A stretch of DNA of 64,000 bases from Verrucomicrobiota bacterium (GCA_017305195.1 JAFKMU010000060.1:17026-81025); one strand, 5' to 3'. Positions 26,774 through 38,600 are shown, counted from the stretch's first letter. Notes: a model not told the origin generated them from the sequence alone. Translations and numbers: made by a program.

Positions 26774-27594
26774 TGTCCTGATGGCTGGGTGGTGTTGTCG
26801 TTGAGCACGCTTTGGTTTTCCGGCGGGAAAGGGTTCCCCCGCCGAGGTTTTGCTTGAGTCGACATCGATATGCAGTCTTTTAAACACGCATCATTATCCA
26901 CCCTGAGCAGAGCAAGGCTGCGGATCGCGGCATTTCCGGGTTTTGCGCCATTTTCCTGGAGGGACGGCGGCCGGGCGTGCGGTCGGGACATTGCCTTCCT
27001 GGCCCGGTTTGCCATGTTTCACGGATAGGAGCCGGTGGTGGCGTTCTACGGTTTTGACCGACTTTGGGAGTTGCCGGGCAGAAGAGAGGCGGATGTTGCG
27101 GCGAGCGGTATTTCGATGCGACGAAACTGCGAACGGGGACTCGCCTGGTCGCGGCCCTACAGCGAGGCGAGGAGGACTCTTTTAGTCCGGGCAGCTGATG
27201 CAGAGGTGATTCGCGGCATTCAGGACGTGAGGAGGATGTCCGTTGTTCCCGGATCCGCAGCGGATCGGCATGCCCGAGGTTTTCTGCCGTGGGAGGCTGA
27301 ACTCGCGTTTATCGCAAATCTTGAGGAGGGAATCGAGGATCTCGAGCTGGGCAATACAGACGCAGTCGGGGAGGGCAGCATCAGCGCCCATTATCATGTC
27401 GCGAGGTATCCCGGGCTGGTCGCAGTCGACGTGCATGGAGAGTTGCCCCGGAGTTGATTTCCTTTGTGGCGAGAGAGCCTGTGCTCGCGGCTCTCAATGA
27501 TTTCATCGTTTATCCCGGAGCCAGCTACTGAAATGCTGACGGCCCCCGTGCACCATTTGGCCGTCAACAGACTCAGAAATGAACCGACCTGCGT
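26774..27594. other. gene-poor stretch, no recognisable gene
   Basis: Only short open frames of ordinary high-GC chance type occur here, for example 27035-27457 on plus and 27182-27436 on minus. Neither gives a family I know, a signal peptide or a convincing ribosome binding site. The stretch follows a tRNA gene, a usual place for integration scars, but I found no copy of the tRNA 3' end and no integrase. Best described as an eroded or non-coding interval. Confidence 0.5.
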
Positions 27595-28545
27595 TTATTC
27601 CAGCCTGCGGCGAGTTTGGTTGCGCAAGCGCGAGCGCATGACCAAGGCGATGAATGCGCATGCGAGCGCGAGGAGCGTGACTGTCGATGGCTCAGGGACC
27701 ATGGCGATACCGGTGATGGTTTGTTCCTCGGTCAGGTCGGCGAAGATCGTGTAGCTCGTGGTGCTGGTGTCCTGCTGATGAGCGAGGATTTCATTGTCCC
27801 AGTTCGAGCGGTTATTGCCTATGTAGAGCGTTCCATCTGCGTCGACCCCGAGGCCGTAGGATTGATACACCCGCTTGTTTAGTGCGGTGGAAACGACGTC
27901 GTCTGTGACCTGGTAGACCGCCTTGTAGCTTCCGACGTAGAGTGTGCCATTGGGGGCAAAGGCGACATCACCCGCCGAGTCGACCGAGGCGTAAACGGTA
28001 TTTGAGCCATCAGCGGGATCGAAGCGATAAACCGCGCCGGCAAAGACATCTCCGGAATAGATGTACCCGTCGGGGCCGATGGCCAGATTGGACAGGGACT
28101 GGCCCGGGAGAGTCCAGGTATCGATGAGCTGTCCCGACGCATCATATTTATAGATGCCGTAGTAAAAGCCGACAGCTCCCACCGAATACACATTGCCGAG
28201 GGCATCGACGGTTACGCCGTATCCATAGGAGGCACTGGGCTTGGTGGCAAATACGGTGCCATTGCCGGAAGGATCGATCTTGAGAATGTACTCGCTGTCG
28301 TTGACATAAACATTGCCCGCCGAGTCGATGGCGATACCCCGGGGGTCGTAGAGTTCAAACGCCCGGTCCCACGTGATGTTCCAAGCCGAGGAGGTGCCGT
28401 CGCTGAAGACTTTCAGAATGTTGCTGGGAGACGACACCATGTTGTTGGACGAGGCATAGAAGAGCAGCGACGCCCGTCCCATGGTCGGAAAGCCGATCCC
28501 GGCCAGCATCACCAGGGTGAACAAAATTGTACGGACTAGTCCCAT
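27595..28545 (-). CDS. NHL-repeat PEP-CTERM protein
   Basis: A 316-residue secreted protein. A signal peptide (about 1-26) is followed by NHL/SMP-30-like propeller strands such as PRGIAIDSAGNVYVND, YGVTVDALGNVYSVG, LAIGPDGYIYSGD, VAFAPNGTLYVG and GLGVDADGTLYIGN, giving a likely six-bladed propeller. It ends in a PEP-CTERM signal at 283-316 (VPEPSTVTLLALA, hydrophobic helix, basic tail ending RRRLE). It would be sorted by exosortase to the cell surface or exopolymer. The ATG at 28545 is chosen; a GTG lies two codons earlier. It lies downstream of a LuxR-type regulator on the same strand with a 39-bp gap, so the two may be cotranscribed. Ligand unknown. Confidence 0.82.
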   Translation of the reverse strand: MGLVRTILFTLVMLAGIGFPTMGRASLLFYASSNNMVSSPSNILKVFSDGTSSAWNITWDRAFELYDPRGIAIDSAGNVYVNDSEYILKIDPSGNGTVFATKPSASYGYGVTVDALGNVYSVGAVGFYYGIYKYDASGQLIDTWTLPGQSLSNLAIGPDGYIYSGDVFAGAVYRFDPADGSNTVYASVDSAGDVAFAPNGTLYVGSYKAVYQVTDDVVSTALNKRVYQSYGLGVDADGTLYIGNNRSNWDNEILAHQQDTSTTSYTIFADLTEEQTITGIAMVPEPSTVTLLALACAFIALVMRSRLRNQTRRRLE

Positions 28546-28584
28546 CCGCACAAAATATCGTCCGACGGGATTGTGAATACTCCC

Positions 28585-29538
28585 CTAAACAGAGGGTGCT
28601 TCACCCGAGATCTGCCCGGGGCGATGTGTTTGCGGAAGCGATTCGCGGGACGATCCGTTGAGCCACAAAGACATGAGGCTGGCTCGGCTTTTGACTCCGA
28701 AGCGGCTGTAGATCGACATCACATACTTGTGAGTGGTGGGCGCCTTATGGCCCATGGCGTCGGCGATCTCTTTTTCGCTCCATCCGTCCAGAAGAAGCGA
28801 GAGGATGCGCTGCTCCGCAGGGCTGAAGAGCTTGTCGCTGGCTAGCAACCCATTGCCCAGCAGGAGGCGGCGATGAAGCTCTGGCACGCTGCGTGAGGCG
28901 AATCCTGCGAGGTCGGTTTCCTCTCGGGTAAAGATCCTCTTCGGTGATTTGCCTCTACGCTTGTAGCGGTCGATCATGAAAAACGACTCGCAGCGGTCAC
29001 TGACCGGCACACCGATGGTCATTCGGTCCAGGATGCCGGGGATTTGAAAATACAGCTTGTAATGCGTGGTCTTGCGAAAGGCGTCGAAGTCGATCCATTC
29101 CCCACTACGCAGGCTGTATGCACGGAACTTTCCCGCTTCCGCCAGGGATGCTCGTCCCGTCATTCCCACATGGTCGATTTTTTCCGCATGAGAGCGGAGG
29201 TGAAATGTCGGAGTGAGTTTTCCGTAGTGCTCGGGCCTGTAATATTGATTCAGGATTTCTTGATAGGAATGCGGTTCGGGATGGAGCGGCAGCCGGACCC
29301 GCAACCGCCAGCCAAAGAAGGGGTCGTTCTGTGCGGACGCGGCGTCCTGCACTCGCACGGAGGCGACCCAGATCGCATTATCAGCATCGACCTCGCCGAT
29401 GATCCACTCCATCAAATCGCGCAGTGCATTCTCCGTGGCGGAGGCCGGGCACTGCGATATCCGGCCCCATAGGGCGGCCAGAGACTGAACCCTCCCGGAT
29501 GAAAGGGAAATGGGACCGGGCGGTGTTTGCGGGTTCAT
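28585..29538 (-). CDS. LuxR-type helix-turn-helix regulator
   Basis: A 317-residue protein from ATG 29538 (MNPQTPPGP); the frame is open upstream through the divergent carbonic anhydrase gene and that part is shadow. The C-terminal 60 residues form a GerE/LuxR DNA-binding domain: LFSPAEQRILSLLLDGWSEK, EIADAMGHKAPTTHKYVMSI, YSRFGVKSR. The N-terminal 230 residues resemble an uncharacterised sensor region without a receiver aspartate or acyl-homoserine-lactone motif. Members of this kind are common next to PEP-CTERM genes in Verrucomicrobia; here it precedes one and is divergent from a carbonic anhydrase gene. Signal unknown. Confidence 0.75.
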   Translation of the reverse strand: MNPQTPPGPISLSSGRVQSLAALWGRISQCPASATENALRDLMEWIIGEVDADNAIWVASVRVQDAASAQNDPFFGWRLRVRLPLHPEPHSYQEILNQYYRPEHYGKLTPTFHLRSHAEKIDHVGMTGRASLAEAGKFRAYSLRSGEWIDFDAFRKTTHYKLYFQIPGILDRMTIGVPVSDRCESFFMIDRYKRRGKSPKRIFTREETDLAGFASRSVPELHRRLLLGNGLLASDKLFSPAEQRILSLLLDGWSEKEIADAMGHKAPTTHKYVMSIYSRFGVKSRASLMSLWLNGSSRESLPQTHRPGQISGEAPSV

Positions 29539-29617
29539 CGGCGAGTGAGGATGGGGACGATAACCCCGGACGGACCGTGGAAAAGACAAAGCGTGCCAAG
29601 TGGGGCGGGAATCTGAG

Positions 29618-29650
29618 TTGACAAAATAACGACTAAATATATCGTTATTT
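29618..29650 (+). promoter_or_regulatory. palindrome and -35 box before carbonic anhydrase
   Basis: TTGACA (29618-29623) is followed by AAATAACGA (29624-29632) and its inverse TCGTTATTT (29642-29650), a 9-bp perfect inverted repeat with a 9-base spacer. A -10 at about 29640-29645 with a 16-base spacer would put the transcript start at or just before the ATG at 29653, so the mRNA may be leaderless; no Shine-Dalgarno is present. Confidence 0.5.
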
Positions 29651-29652
29651 AT

Positions 29653-30234
29653 ATGAGCAAAATTCTGCGTGAAGTCCTCGATGCCAATTCCGTATATGCC
29701 GAATCTTTCGGAGACAAAGCTCACCTTGCCCTCCCGCCGGCACGGCAATTTGCCATCCTCACCTGCATGGACGCGCGGCTTGATCCGGCGAAATACGCTG
29801 GATTGAGCGAAGGAGACGCCCATGTGATTCGCAATGCGGGCGGACGCGCGAGTGATGATGCCATCCGCTCGCTGGTGATTTCCCACAAGCTCCTCGGTAC
29901 GCAGGAGTGGTTTGTCATTCACCACACCGGCTGCGGCATGGCGCTGTTCACCGACGACATCATTCGCGGGCTGCTGCGGAAGAGCCTCGATACCGCCGAG
30001 ATCGGTGCGGAGGGCTGGAAGGATGTGGGGCAGGGGCCGGGTTCCTCAGAGGGAGATTTCATCGATTGGCTCACCTTTCCCGATGAAACCTCCAGCGTTG
30101 TGGTGGATGTGACGCGTGTGCGCAATCACCCGCTTGTCCCAAGCTATATCCCGATTCACGGCTACGTCTACGATGTCAAGTCTGGCAGGCTGATCGAGGT
30201 GCCGGAGGCCACGAGGATCGGCGCAGCTTTGTAA
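29653..30234 (+). CDS. beta-class carbonic anhydrase
   Basis: A 193-residue protein that would interconvert CO2 and bicarbonate. The zinc site is visible: Cys38 in CMDAR with the Asp40-Arg42 dyad, then His91 and Cys94 in HHTGCG. These are the four hallmarks of the beta class, in a short version without N-terminal extension or signal peptide, so it is cytosolic. The start is set by the first Met, three bases beyond a palindrome; no Shine-Dalgarno is seen and initiation may be leaderless. It is divergent from the LuxR-type gene, which could control it. Confidence 0.88.
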   Translation: MSKILREVLDANSVYAESFGDKAHLALPPARQFAILTCMDARLDPAKYAGLSEGDAHVIRNAGGRASDDAIRSLVISHKLLGTQEWFVIHHTGCGMALFTDDIIRGLLRKSLDTAEIGAEGWKDVGQGPGSSEGDFIDWLTFPDETSSVVVDVTRVRNHPLVPSYIPIHGYVYDVKSGRLIEVPEATRIGAAL

Positions 30235-30370
30235 AGTTCTGCGGGAGGCGGCGGACCAACGTCGGCGAGGAGGAGGAAGGAAAGAGCCGTGTCGGAAAGG
30301 CTTGGCGTTTTTCGTGATCCGGAGCACTCGGGGTTGACGGGAGCGGTCTGCGCCTGAGAAAACGGCGCGA

Positions 30371-31906
30371 ATGGCCCAGACTTTCAGGCAAGGAGCGTGG
30401 CTGCCAGCGTTGATCAAGGCGCTGGCGTTTTCTGCCGCTTCGAATGCCGCGGTGCTATTTGTCTTTGGTTTCGGCAGGTTTTTCTGGCCGGAGGGCCTGC
30501 CTGCCTGGGCGCATCATATCTTCTGGCTGGCCAGCGGAGTAAATCTCGCCGGGGTGCTGCTTCTCGGCATCCGCTATGCCCCGGTCATCCTGCTCGATGT
30601 CGTCCCCGTGTGTCTGCTGTTTGGCACGCCTTGGGAAACCTCGCTGGTTGGGGCGGTGAGCAATTTCTTGGAGGCGGCGGTGGCTGCGGGAGCGATACGT
30701 GCGTTCGAAGGGCGTCTTTTCGCAATCCGTCTCGATCGTCTGCGGCCTACCGGCGTGCTGCTGGGAGTCTCCCTGGTGGCCTCATGGGTGCCGACCTTGC
30801 TGTTTCCAGGATATTTGATCCTAAAGGGCCAGATGCCTGCCAGCCAGATCTGGAATGCGTTGGGAAACTGGAATCTCGCCAATGCAGCCGGAATACTGCT
30901 GGTCACGCCTCTGGCATGGTCGATCTATCGTCAGGCGTGGAGTTGGCGGGGGCGTGGACTGGAGTTTGCCTGTACGCTGTTCGCAGCGGTTGCGCTTGGG
31001 GTGGCTGCCTTCGGCGCGGCGTTCAGCGGACTGGGGATCAATTTTACATTTCTCGTCTTTCCCCCGGTGATTTATGCCGCGGTGCGCTTCGGCTGGGCGG
31101 AGGTGAGTGCGGTGCTGGGAATGGTGGTTGCCGTGATCTACGCCGCCCTGGGTTGGAATGCTCACGTGCTGAAACCCGAGGACCTCGCGTCCGCGATCTG
31201 GTTTGTCCAGGCGTTCATCTGGGGACTTGCTGCCACGGGATTCCTGATTGCGGCGCTGACGACGCAGCGGCGCGAGGTGGAGCAGCATGTCCTGGTCGAG
31301 CGTGAACGCACGCTGGAGGCCTTGCTTTATGCGGAGCGGATGCGGCTGGCCGCATTGCGCTACCAGATCAATCCCCATTTTCTTTTCAATGCACTCAACT
31401 CCGTGCGCGCCGCGCTCCCGCTTGCCGAGGTTGTCGCCCGGGACATGCTTACCGATCTCTCCGGGTATCTGCGCTCCACCCTTGCAGGCGATAGTGTCGA
31501 GGTTGTCGCTCTGGCCGATGAGGTGCGCAGTGTGCAGGAGTATCTGCGCATCGAGCAGCACAGGTTCGGTCCCCGATTGCGAGCCATCTTCGACATTGAT
31601 GCCGCTGCGGAGGAGAAAATGGTGCCGGCCTTTATCCTGCAACCCCTCGTGGAGAATGCGATCCGCCATGGATTGGAGAAAATGAAAGACGTGTGCGAGA
31701 TCACGATCATGGCGCATATCGTGGAATCAAGCCTGCTGCTGGAGGTGGAAAACTCCGGGACATGGAGGGGCGGGGGGAGTGAGCAGTCGGGCGTCGGGCT
31801 GGAGAATGTCCGGAAGAGGCTGGAACTCGTCTATGCCTCGCGGGCTTCGCTCGTCACCGGGGAGGCGGATGGATTTGTCCGTGTGAAAATGGTGATTCCC
31901 GCATGA
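30371..31906 (+). CDS. LytS/YehU-type sensor histidine kinase with MASE1-like membrane domain
   Basis: A 511-residue membrane kinase. Residues about 10-300 hold eight or so hydrophobic helices resembling a MASE1-type sensor domain. The cytoplasmic part has the His_kinase-family phosphoacceptor LRYQINPHFLFNALNS (His336), followed by the N-box PLVENAIRHGLE and a glycine-rich lid GVGLENVRKRL. Kinases of this type phosphorylate LytTR response regulators; the next gene is one and overlaps by ATGA. The pair lies directly upstream of a giant autotransporter gene, a plausible target. Stimulus unknown. Confidence 0.85.
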   Translation: MAQTFRQGAWLPALIKALAFSAASNAAVLFVFGFGRFFWPEGLPAWAHHIFWLASGVNLAGVLLLGIRYAPVILLDVVPVCLLFGTPWETSLVGAVSNFLEAAVAAGAIRAFEGRLFAIRLDRLRPTGVLLGVSLVASWVPTLLFPGYLILKGQMPASQIWNALGNWNLANAAGILLVTPLAWSIYRQAWSWRGRGLEFACTLFAAVALGVAAFGAAFSGLGINFTFLVFPPVIYAAVRFGWAEVSAVLGMVVAVIYAALGWNAHVLKPEDLASAIWFVQAFIWGLAATGFLIAALTTQRREVEQHVLVERERTLEALLYAERMRLAALRYQINPHFLFNALNSVRAALPLAEVVARDMLTDLSGYLRSTLAGDSVEVVALADEVRSVQEYLRIEQHRFGPRLRAIFDIDAAAEEKMVPAFILQPLVENAIRHGLEKMKDVCEITIMAHIVESSLLLEVENSGTWRGGGSEQSGVGLENVRKRLELVYASRASLVTGEADGFVRVKMVIPA

Positions 31907-32604
31907 AGGCCCTGATCGTCGATGACGAAGCCCCGGCCCGGCTCGAAATGCGGAAGCTGCTTTCGCTTTTCCCGGACGTCGAGGTCGCGGGCGACGCCGC
32001 GAATGTGGACGCGGCGCTGGAATTGACTGCTCTCCACCAGCCCGACGTGTGTTTCCTTGACGTCCAACTGGCGGGCGAGTCGGGCTTCGACTACGTCGCC
32101 CGGGTCGGGGAGGGCGGGCCGCGCATCGTGTTTGTCACGGCCTATGACAGGTATGCGATCAGAGGCTTTGAGTGCAACGCCATGGACTATCTGCTCAAGC
32201 CGGTGGAGCCGAAGCGCCTGGGCGAGACGCTGCGTCGTCTGCCGGCTCCCGCGCCCGCTCCGGCGGGCGGGCAGGATCTTGTGTTCCTCAAGGGCGCCTC
32301 GACGGCCAGATTTGTCCCCTGGAGCGAAGTGCGAAGAGTCGAGAGCAAGGGCAACTATTCAACGGTCCGCCTGGAGGATGGTTCGTCCGTCCTGATCCTG
32401 CGCACCTTGAAGCAGTGGATGGATCTGGCCCCGGTCGGCCATTTTCTTCAGGTGCATCGCAGGATTCTCATCCGTCCGGCGGATGTCCGGGAACTGCGGC
32501 TCAAGAAGGACGGGGCGAGAGAGCTGGTTCTCTCCGACGGGGAGAGCGTGCCGGTCGGTCGGACGTTCTGGCCGGAGGTGCAAAAAATCGGCGGCGCGAA
32601 ATAG
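31903..32604 (+). CDS. LytTR-family response regulator
   Basis: A 233-residue protein. The receiver domain (1-115) has the acidic pair VDDE, phosphoacceptor Asp53 in FLDVQL, the Thr of FVTAYD and the Lys of LLKPVE. The C-terminal LytTR domain (about 128-229) has VRRVESKGNYSTV and FLQVHRRILIRPADV, typical of AlgR/LytR/AgrA DNA-binding domains that contact direct repeats. It is translationally coupled to the kinase gene. The autotransporter starts 89 bases after its stop. Confidence 0.9.
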   Translation: MKALIVDDEAPARLEMRKLLSLFPDVEVAGDAANVDAALELTALHQPDVCFLDVQLAGESGFDYVARVGEGGPRIVFVTAYDRYAIRGFECNAMDYLLKPVEPKRLGETLRRLPAPAPAPAGGQDLVFLKGASTARFVPWSEVRRVESKGNYSTVRLEDGSSVLILRTLKQWMDLAPVGHFLQVHRRILIRPADVRELRLKKDGARELVLSDGESVPVGRTFWPEVQKIGGAK

Positions 32605-32693
32605 GTTGCGGCTGGCGTTCGTCAGCTATTTCCGGCGGTTCGTCCCAAAAACGTTGTTTCCCAGGGTTGGCGATCCTCTTGTGGCAGATCGCC

Positions 32694-35600
32694 ATGATTG
32701 ATTGCGCCCGGTCTGCCAGATTGTATTTTCTTGTACTCCTTATCGCTGGATGCGTTTCCCAGGCTTCCGCCCAGGATGTTTCCTACATCGGTGCAAACAA
32801 CGGCTCCTGGTTTACTCCGGGCAATTGGGATTCGGGGACGGTGCCAACCAAGGGTAATTCCTCTGGCATTTATCTGAACAACTATAACACGGTCCGGATC
32901 GATTCCCCGGGGGCGACTGCATACGAATTGAGTATCGCTAATTATAGTGGAGTGGCCAGTGGAGATGGAGGGCTTATCGTTGGGAGCGGCGGCACTCTTT
33001 CCGTCGAGCGGTGGCTGTTTTTAGGCATTCAGCAAAACGGGACGTTTTCCATCATTGATGGCGGGCAGGTTTCTGCCAGCTATTTCGTGGAAGTGGGCGC
33101 TGGCGCATATGGGAATGGCAGTCTCACTGTATCAGGCGCGGGTTCCCTGTTTTCAGGCTTGAGCGCGGTCAGGGTGGGGGTCTCCGGGGGGGAGGGCTTT
33201 TTTACCGTCGAAAACGGAGGACAGGTGGACCTTTCGTCGTCGCTGACGGTGGGAGGGTTCTATGCAGCATCGAAGGGACACATCAGCTTGAACTCCGGTG
33301 GCCTCCTCAAGGTGGCCTACATTGAGGAAACCGATGGCCAGGGAACGATTGATTTTGACGAAGGCATTTTACAGGCCCGGCAGAACGAATCAGCCTTTCT
33401 GCGCTCTTTCGAGGCAGGCGACGTAACTCTCGGCAATGGCGGTGGCACACTCGATACGAATGGCTTCGACATTGGCATCTCCACCGTGATTGATGGCTCA
33501 GGTGCGCTGACAAAGATCGGAGCAGGCACGCTCACACTGGGCGCGACGAACACCTATCAGGGTGGTACGATGATCACTGGCGGAGTGGTCAATTTCTCCA
33601 GCCTGGGGAATTTCGGATCGGGAAATATCACGCTGAATGGCGGCGGACTCCAGTGGGCGGCGGCGACCACGGATGATGTCTCGGCGCGGCTGAATGCGAT
33701 CGGCGTGGGCGGCGGCACTTTTGATACCAATGGCAATGACGTTACCCTGGCGACCGCTCTGACGGGTTCCGGCGCATTGACCAAGGCCGGAGGCGGGACG
33801 TTGACCGTCACGGCAGATGGTTCGTATTCCGGCAAGCTCACCATCGGCGCGGGGACATTTCAGATCGGCAATGGCGGAGCGACCGGCAGTTTCGCCGGGG
33901 ATATTGAGAACAACAGCGCCCTGGTTTTCAATCGAACCGGCTCTCTGACCTACTCGAGTGTGCTGAGCGGCACGGGAACAATGGAGAAGAAAGGTGCTGG
34001 AACCCTGATCCTTGCCAGAGCGAATACGTTGACTGGCTCCGCCACGGTCAGCGAAGGCGTTTTGCAGATCGGTGACGGGGGAACGAACGGGGAGTTGAAT
34101 GCGAATATCGCAAACAGCGCGTCGGTGGTCTTCGCCCGTAGCGATGACTCCACCTACGGTTCTGTCATCAGCGGAAGCGGCGCCGTGACCAAGCAGGGCG
34201 CGGGCGTGCTGACCTTTAGCAAGAATCAGACCTATACCGGAGCGACGACGATCAGCGAGGGCACGCTGAGGCTCGGCAATGGCGGCGTCGCCGGGAACCT
34301 GAGCGGAAGCGTCACGAATAATGGCATCCTGGCCTTCAATCGCAGCGATTCGTTGACGTTTTCCAATACCATCAGCGGCACAGGCGGGGTGAAGCTGGAG
34401 AGCGGCACATTGACGCTCAATGGTGCGAACACCTTTACCGGCGGGGCTCAGGTCACCGGGGGCACTCTCATTGTCGGGAGCAGCGGCGCGTTGGGAGTCA
34501 GCGCGTACGCCAATGCCGTGTCCGCCACGGGAGCGGGCTCCAAGGTACTGGTGAACTCGGGCGTCACGCTTTTGAAAGCCATCGGGTTCAACGATGGCGC
34601 CACCCTGGAAAACAAGGGAACGGTCAATGCATCCTTTGGAACGTCCTCCAGCGGATCTGGCGGTGGAATCCTGATCAATACCGGTGCGATCAATGCAAGC
34701 TCCTGGAGCGCAGCGTACATCCAGGACGGTATCGGAACGGTGACAAACACGGGGGGCACCTTGAAGGGAACTGGCTCCGGGAATTATGGCGTGGAGATCC
34801 GGCAGGGAGGCACGGTGCGCAATGAGTCGGCCGGAACGATCCAGGGCGACTCGGGCATCGTGGGAGGCCAGACCGTGTCGGGCGATCCCGCTCTCAGCGC
34901 CACGACGGTTCAGAATGTCGGCGCCAGCACGATCAAGGGTTCCAAGTATGGGATTAATCTCTTCTCAGGCGGCACAGTGACCAATGACGATGGCAGTCAG
35001 ATCACCGGACAGAATAATGTCGGCGTTAATGTGAGCGGGGGCTCGGGATCAGTCAGCAATCTCGGCGCCTCGAAGATCACCGGAAAGAGCGATGGCGTCC
35101 TGCTTGCGAGAGGGGGCTCGGTCCTCAATGAAGGCACGATTGCCGGGACAAATGCGATCCGGGTCCAAAATTCATCCCTCGCGATCCTGACCAACAAAGG
35201 CACGCTCACGGGGAATGTCTCTCTGTCCAACTACGGGCATACGGTGCAGATGTACTCCGGCTCCAAGGTCACGGGGAACTTGAATATGGGAACGAGCTCA
35301 AGCGCAACGCTGGAACTCAATGCTGCGGCCGATGCCGTTTATTCGGCAGTGGTGACCGGAACGACGACCTTCTCCGGGGTATTGAAGAAGCTTGGTTCGG
35401 CGACATGGACACTCGACAAAAACCTGAACGGCGTGGCGTCCACCGATATCCAGGCCGGAACATTGAAGGTGAACTCCGCGCTGAGCGGCAGCACCACGGT
35501 GCGCTCGGGTGCGACGCTTGGAGGCGCCGGCACGCTTTCCGGAGCCGTGACTGTGGAAAACGGCGGCATTATCGCAGCGGGAAACAGCCCCGGCGTCCTC

Positions 35601-38600
35601 ACGGTCGGTTCTCTCGACCTGAATAACAGCTCGATCCTGAACTACGAACTCGGCAATCCCTCCAGCGATCGTATTGACGTAACCGGTCTGCTGAATCTCG
35701 ACGGCATCCTTAACGTTATCGCAACGACAGGGTTTGGCGCGGGCACTTATCGCCTCTTCAACTACGGATCTCTGGCCAATGATGGTCTCGTCTTCGGCAG
35801 CGTGGCGATGCCTTTTGAATACCAGGTCGACCTGAGTACGCCGGGGCAGATCAATCTGATCGTCACCGCGGCCGAGTGGCAGTATTGGGATGACAGCCAG
35901 ACGACGCCCAATGATACGATCGAAGGCGGCTCGGGAGTCTGGGATACGGGCACGACCAACTGGACGAGCTCAAGCGGCAATGCCAACTCCGCCTGGAACG
36001 GCTCGGTGGGTGCGGTTTTCAAGGGTGCGGCGGGTACTGTGACGATTGCCGATGGGGCCACGATCGCGACTCCGGCGATGAGCTTCCAGGTCGATGGCTA
36101 TACCATCGCCGCGACCGGTACGGGAAATCTCCAGTTGGCAGGAGATGGCGTGATCGAAGTCTTTAGCGGCGCGACTGCGGAAATCAGCGCGAGGATCACG
36201 AGTGGGCGGCTGGATAAACGTCAGGGTGGGACGCTCATTCTCTCCGGCGAAAACACCTACGCTGGTGGGACGACCATCTCGGCGGGAACGATCTCGGCTC
36301 AGAACGACTCTGCGTTGGGGACGGGTGCGGTGACGATTGCCAATGGGGCGACCCTTTCCGTCGATACGGCTCAACTCGGGATCGGCGGCCTCAGTGGCGT
36401 CGCGGGTTCCCAGGTCATCCTGGACAACGGCAATGCCCTGGGCATCGACCTGGCTTCCGGCACCTCAACTTTCGCGGGAGACATCACAGGTTCGCTCTAT
36501 GGCTTCCTGGTGAAGCTGGGGGCGGGCACCCAGGTGCTGAGCGGCAATAACACCTTTGCCGGGCAGGTCGATGTCTTTGGCGGCGAACTCGTCTTTGCCA
36601 GCAATACAGCCCTGAGCGCCAATGCCTATCTCGCAGCGCAGTTCGGACAGGCGACCATTGATGGAGTCGACCTCACCGTGGCCCAGCTCCTCGGCAGCAC
36701 GGGGTCCATCCTGTTGGATGGCGGTTCGCTGACTCTAGGGGGAGTCAATTCGGTAAATACGTTTGGCGGTACAGTGAGCGGATCGGGCGCCTTGATCATG
36801 GATGGCGGCAATGCCTCCACGCAGACTTTATCGGGAGCCAATACCTACAGCGGAGGCACCACGGTGAAGAGTGGCACACTGTCCCTGTCCGGCAACGGTT
36901 CACTCCTCTCGACGGGCGCACTATCAGTGGATACGAACGGTACATTCAATATCTCGGCACTGAGCGGCAGCTCTACGGCCGTGGGCGACTTGTCCAACGC
37001 GGGAAACATCGTTCTCGGGGCGAAAAACCTGATCTTTGGCGCGGCTGGCAACACGACGCTCGCCGGAAGCATCGCGGGAACCGGCGGGCTGACCAAGCAG
37101 GGGGCTGGGACGGTCCGCGTCACCTCGGCCAATCTTTATAGCGGCGGTACCACCGTCAATGCAGGGGTGCTCGAAACCGCCAACACTGCGGCTCTCGGTG
37201 TCGGCGCGCTGACCTTGGGAGGCAATGGAACGGTCGCTCTTGATAGCGGCACGACCCTATCGGTCCAGGCCCTCCATTGGCAGAGTGGTGGAACGTTCCG
37301 GTTCTCGCTGGGCTCGGTCGCTGCGTCGACGTCGTATGTCTTGATCAGTTCTTTGCTTTCGCAGGGTGGTGCGGGAGTGTTTAGCTTTACCGATGGAGGC
37401 TTCCAGGGGAATACGACCTATGATTTGCTCACCTTCGACAGCACCTCGGCGGTCGATGCGTCGCTGTTCACCGCCAACACGGTCTCCGGGTTGGGCGGTA
37501 TCTTCGCCGTCCGGGATAATGGCGACGGAACATCGACCCTCACCGTCCGCTACAGCGGCAGCGCGCAGAGCAATGTGATCAATAACTACGCTCCCGACTG
37601 GACTCCGCGTAATGCAGATTTCCTTGTTAATGGAACTGTCCAGTCTTTCGCGGGCAATCAGCAGGTGAACTCACTCACCTTCGGAAATGGTGCGGCTCTC
37701 GACATCCTTGGGCTGCTCCAGGTCACATCGGGACAGCTCAATGTGCCTCAGGGTCTGGCTTCCATTTCCGGGGGCTACCTGTTTCTGCCAGACGCTCTGA
37801 TCAAGCTCGGTGCGGGACAACTCAACCTCCTCGGCTACGTGCTGGCCAGTGGCAATGGCTCCGTGCAGGACGGCGCGCTCTCGGTCAATGGCGTGCTCCA
37901 GCTCAGGCAACTGCTCGTGCAATTCGGCGCAATGCTGAAGGGCGCAGGAACGCTCATCGGTGATGTGATCAACCAGGGAACCGTGGCGCCCGGCAGTTCG
38001 CCGGGGACATTGACCATCGCGGGCAACTTCACCCAGACCGGTACGGGCGATTTGCAGATCGAGGTGGCGAGCATGAGCGTATTTGATCAGCTGGTCGTCA
38101 CGGGAACAGCCACCCTCGGCGGGACGCTGGACGTGCAGAGCTACGATGGATTCCAGTTTGCCTACGGTCAGCAGTTTAGCTTCCTGCAGGCTGGCAGGAT
38201 CACAGGGAGCTTTGATTCGATCACGATGCCTGATCCGGGAATCTTCCGCGGTCGGTTCCTTAGCGATGGAACCACGGGCACGCTCTTGGTGGCGCCGACC
38301 AGCTACACACTTGTGGCGGAAACGCGGAACCAGCGAAACGTGGCGCGGGCGCTCGATGGCTACATCAGCGCGACGAGCGGAGACCGGGAGGCGGTGAGCA
38401 TTGCGCTCGATCTCCAGACGGCGGAGCAATATCCTGCGGCGTTTGACGCGATTGCGCCGGGTTACTACGAGACGCTGACCGATACGACGATCGAGCAGGC
38501 GACGGCACAGAGTCAGTTCGTCGCCCAGCGCCTCAGTGCGGTGCGTCTGGGCGCGCGCGGCTTTCAGGCCATCGGGATCGAGGCTCCCCTCGTCAATGAT

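Noticed and set aside
27035..27457. 140-residue ORF in the tRNA-Cys gene desert
   Set aside because: No recognised family, no ribosome site, composition like the opposite-strand frame at 27182-27436; neither can be preferred.
32172..32693. N-terminal extension of the autotransporter frame
   Set aside because: Runs in another frame through the LytTR regulator; the signal peptide at 32694 fixes the true start.
33700..37500. Internal DNA repeats in the autotransporter gene as a possible CRISPR-like array
   Set aside because: The repetition is at protein level (beta-strand units); spacing and sequence vary and no fixed DNA repeat exists.
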